DNA of 64,000 nucleotides from Echinarachnius parma (taxonomy: Eukaryota; Echinodermata; Echinoidea; Clypeasteroida; Echinarachniidae), in the NCBI GenBank assembly GCA_037951105.1, contig JBAMJV010007229.1, forward strand, positions 1 to 64,000. Direction: 5' to 3'. Under the pieces are notes generated by a model, which searched no databases, was not told the DNA's origin, and saw nothing but the letters and a program-made list of their open reading frames with translations. Made by a program: the position numbers and the translations under genes. Every line of letters begins with the position of its first letter. Within the stretch, counting starts at the first letter, position 1. Of the stretch, positions 61,082 through 64,000 are shown in pieces.

Positions 61082-62833
61082 CACCACCATCATCATCATC
61101 ACCACCATCATCATCATCATCATCCTCATCTTCATCCTCCTCCATATCATCATCATCAGCAGAAGCACCAGCATTCTATCACCATCCTCCTCATCATCAT
61201 CATTATCATTCCCATTAAAGGGACTTAGTAACATTGTCCAAATCCTCAAAATAAAATTTTAATTCTAGCAGTTCCCTCATACCTTGTTGTATTTGTATTA
61301 ACAATAAAATCATGGGACAGGTTTCGGTTTTTCAAATTTCCCTTTCGTTACAAAGATATGTACGATTGAAGTATTCAGATAAGAAAAACTCCGGGGGGGA
61401 GTTTTTCTTACCGTGTACAAAGTGAGTGCAGTGAGTCAGTGAATATCCCTTTGCATTTTCGCTCATTACTTGGCCATGCAATGTCCATTTGACTTGAAAT
61501 TTTCACACAATACCCTGTGGACATATGAGATAACAACAATATACATTGCATCAACCCTTAATCACTTTTTGCACATGTCAACAAAGTTACTAGATCCCTT
61601 TAATATCATCATAATCATCCTCCTCCTCATCTAGGAGTACTCACTTGCCCTCATCCTTGAGGCGTCCAACCTGGATGCATGCCTGGAGACTGATGGAGAT
61701 CTCCGTCAGCATGTCAGCCATCTTCTTCTGCATCAGCTGGTTCCTGGCCAGTGGGTTGCCAAACTGTTGCCTGCAAAAAGAACAGATAAACAAACTATGA
61801 ATATCATTGCTATGGTCTGACTTGGCCACTAGCAAGACAAGTTAGCATGGAGCATTGCACTATGTTACTGCCCCCTTTACATTTCTTTTCAGGTGGCCTT
61901 CGTGGTCACCCTTTAACCCAGTCAGGACGGATTGATTTTGCTTCAACGTGTATTCTCCATAGACCCAAGCCAGAGTATTTTTGGGACCAGTCCTGAACGG
62001 TTTAAGCATGGGTTTCAGGAAGCCGCAGGGATCTTCTGACTTCTGGTGGCCAGATCAAGATCATTATCATGATCAACATCAAAGTACTTTAGTGGCCAGT
62101 TGGGCCACCTATTTGATGACTTCAGGTGGCCGACAGCAGGCCAGGGCTAAAGCTGAGCCTTACTTATATATAGTTACGGGAGAATGAGAAGGGCATTAAG
62201 AAATTTTGGGGCTTAAAGGGGTAGTACAGTTTTGGTAAGGCTGAATTTTAGTAACCAAATCTGGACAGTAACATTATAAACTAATAGTTTTAACTCCACC
62301 ATGCTCGAAAGGTATACAAAATTACAAACGACTACCCAAGTAAAAAGCCCATTATCATTCAAAAAGAGCCATTAAAACACAAGAGGGCGCTCTCTAAAAA
62401 TCTCTCTCAAATTCGACACTCAGTTTTTCATTACCTCACAAAAAAATTGTGATGTGCCCCTCTCTACCAAAACTAAACTACCACTTTAACGGAGTTACTC
62501 ATACAAACTTGTAATTTGAAGCCTCCTCTATGTGATGCAAAATGTTAAGATGATTGTAATAATCTAATTTGGGGAATATTCATCGAATATAAAAGAGATC
62601 TACATTTGGTTCCTACATGAGTTTCAAACTCTAAACATGATTATCTCTGAAATACAAAAAGTGACTTAGTGCCTTTCTCCACCGATGATATGTAACTGAA
62701 GTCTTTCCAATACTATATTGACCTCTCACCTGTCCAGTGTGTACTGCCTGGCCGTCTCTAAACAGAACTCAGCAGCTCCCAATGTCCCCCATGCAATGCC
62801 GAACCGCGCACTATTCAGGCAGCCAAACGGACC
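59997..62833 (-). CDS. gcdh: Glutaryl-CoA dehydrogenase, C-terminal 155 aa (5' partial, 4 exons)
   Basis: Mitochondrial acyl-CoA dehydrogenase that oxidises and decarboxylates glutaryl-CoA to crotonyl-CoA in lysine and tryptophan breakdown, using FAD and passing electrons to ETF. Join on the minus strand: 62833-62730, 61770-61645, 60784-60624, 60073-59997. All junctions are GT/AG and in phase. The product starts [16 protein letters not shown], contains [35 protein letters not shown], and the catalytic base in NTYEGTHDIH, and ends [12 protein letters not shown]. Nearly colinear with human GCDH. The FAD-binding N-terminal part and transit peptide lie beyond 64000. Confidence 0.96.
60229..60283 (-). 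pseudogene. Decayed copy of the 3' end of the gcdh penultimate exon
   Basis: Minus strand reads like the end of the 60624-60784 exon (atgaatctagaggctgtcaa, then the gtaac donor), about 80% alike. It lies between the last two exons and has no acceptor. Confidence 0.8.
60624..60784 (-). CDS. gcdh: gcdh exon with catalytic glutamate
   Basis: Acceptor attag, donor gtaacg. Encodes [40 protein letters not shown] and AVNTYE. The Glu (GAA, 60625-60627) corresponds to the catalytic Glu of GCDH (Glu370 in mature human numbering). Confidence 0.95.
60965..61205. repeat. (ATC)n microsatellite in gcdh intron
   Basis: Imperfect ATC/TCC trinucleotides over about 240 bases. The acidic frame on the minus strand is an artefact of the repeat. 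Confidence 0.93.
61215..61603. mobile_element. TTAA-flanked MITE, inverted copy in gcdh
   Basis: Reverse orientation relative to the usp24 copies, from ttaaagggacttagtaacat to agatccctttaa, TTAA at both edges. Confidence 0.9.
61645..61770 (-). CDS. gcdh: gcdh exon, NPLARNQL segment
   Basis: Acceptor tttgcag, donor gtgagt. Encodes [20 protein letters not shown] then [12 protein letters not shown]; the QFGxPLARNQ motif lies in the C-terminal helical domain of acyl-CoA dehydrogenases. Confidence 0.95.
62213..62489. mobile_element. MITE with aaaggggtagtacagttttg ends
   Basis: Right end accaaaactaaactaccact mirrors the left. Same family as 47357-47616. Confidence 0.82.
62730..62833 (-). CDS. gcdh: gcdh exon, GPFGCLN segment
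   Basis: Acceptor tttgcag, donor gtgag. Encodes [20 protein letters not shown] then [13 protein letters not shown]; GPFGCLNxARYGIAWG is diagnostic for GCDH. The upstream intron continues to the window end. Confidence 0.95.
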
Positions 62834-64000
62834 CTGCAAACATTTCAAATTTGATTTGATTTGATTTTAATTTGTTTCCATATTTCACAAATAATTTTTG
62901 AACAAGTAAATATACAAACAAACAATATACATGTATTCATAAACGAAATACAATATAAAATACACAAAAGACTAATATACAATAAATATTACATAATCAG
63001 CAATTTGTTTGTAATACGTGAAATATGGGGGAACCAAAAAGAAGCAAAGCTTGTAAAACATTTGGTTCCAAGGGGTAATTGAGTCTTATCAATATTGAAA
63101 AAGAAAAATTGAAAAAAAGAAGAAAAAAAACAATAAAAGAACAAGATAGAGAAGAGAAGGTTAGAACATGAAGAAAATAATGTCTGAGTATACTTGATTT
63201 ACAGTTGTCCTCAAAATTATTCATACCCCATGGAAAATAACATTCTTTTTAGATTCTTCATTTGTAAAAGATTTTATGTTAGTACTTCCTGTGTATCTTT
63301 TGTCTACTTGTTGCTATGCACAAATCCACATATGAGTTGGCTAAACTTCATTTGCATAATATTAGATATGGCCAAAAGTTATATTTTGCTCATGTTCAGA
63401 ATTATTCATACCCCTTACAATACTTCAACACCTTGGTAGATACATGTAGCAGCAATAGTGGATTAATTGTCTTGCTGAAGGACAAACGTGATCTAGGGTT
63501 TGAACTCTGGATCTAACGATTGGATAGCGCGCGCTCTACCAATCTTGCCACACCATGTCCAGAAAATGAAGAGCTTCTTAGCCTCTGATGCAATATCTGC
63601 TTCGATCGAATGAATATGATTGGCAGAGTTATGATCATTTTTATATCTCATAATGCGTTAAGTTGTATCTGAGATATCGACGTTTCAAATAAGAAAATTG
63701 ATCTAAAACCCATGCATAATTGTTCTACAAAATCATAAATAAATTTGCACTGGATTAATATTTCAAGTTGATTTATTTTGCATTAAAAAGAGCAACCATT
63801 CATATTAGTAGTTATGTCAAAATCCGACCCTGGGACCAATTTTCAACCGTGGAAGCCCATAACTGCAAAACATAATTACAGTCAAGTGGTGGGTTTTTGC
63901 TATAGCCGGTCATACACTGTTGGTCATAATGTTGGAATATTTTTTTTTTAGATCCAACTTCATTCTTTTTCCTGATTTTTGCACCTAAAGAATTATTTTA
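62834..64000. other. gcdh intron to window end: TE fragments only
   Basis: 63200-63418 has Tc1-like ends (acagttgtcctcaaaattat, gaattattcatacccctt). 63421-63557 is an inverted tRNA-SINE (gtcttgctgaaggacaaacg, ctctaccaatcttgccacac). 63886-63915 is one end of the tgtgaccggctatagcaaaa MITE. I see no further gcdh exon. Confidence 0.7.

Overview
The window looks like AT-rich, transposon-dense nuclear DNA of an animal, probably a marine deuterostome invertebrate (echinoderm or hemichordate). The species guess is inference, from the family of the genes, the small exons in kilobase introns, and the many MITEs, tRNA-derived SINEs and minisatellites. There is no sign of prokaryotic, plasmid or phage DNA.

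Region 1 (1-46430, + strand) is the 3' three quarters of one large gene, an orthologue of the deubiquitinase USP24. I could chain 38 coding exons with canonical GT/AG sites and consistent phase (144-271 through 46050-46430), giving a C-terminal product of 1943 residues (human USP24, from memory, is about 2620). The order is: helical armadillo-like scaffold, ubiquitin-like domain (residues about 247-335 of the partial product), more helical scaffold, the USP catalytic domain (Cys980, two CxxC pairs, His1251, Asp1277), a C-terminal helical region, and an acidic tail ending in the conserved DDVD motif. The 5' exons and the promoter lie outside the window.

The notable property of this locus is 'exon echoing'. 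About half of the exons are accompanied, within a few hundred bases, by one or more extra full or partial copies with splice sites, stops or truncations. The extreme cases are a ten-copy array of exon 19 with an 884-bp higher-order period, a run of 219-bp units carrying exon 34 in which four copies could be spliced in frame, four copies of exon 28 of which only one is open, and an inverted copy of the catalytic-cysteine exon with only synonymous differences.

Region 2 (46431-59996) is the interval between two convergent genes. It holds a likely usp24 3' UTR, several inverted-repeat elements, a 59-bp minisatellite grown out of a transposon fragment, an almost perfect 47-bp minisatellite of about 23 copies, a 1.02-kb terminal-inverted-repeat element, and tRNA-SINE fragments. 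I see no third gene.

Region 3 (59997-62833, - strand) holds the last four coding exons of a glutaryl-CoA dehydrogenase gene (gcdh), including the catalytic glutamate. Its 5' part lies beyond 64000.

Introns carry identifiable mobile elements: Helitron-like repeats with a covarying 3' hairpin, a TTAA-flanked MITE family (at least six copies, some nested), Tc1/mariner-like and hAT-like MITEs, and a CR1/L2-type LINE fragment interrupted by a hAT-like MITE with a perfect 8-bp target duplication. All gene calls rest on reading translations against remembered family sequences; no alignment or database search was run.
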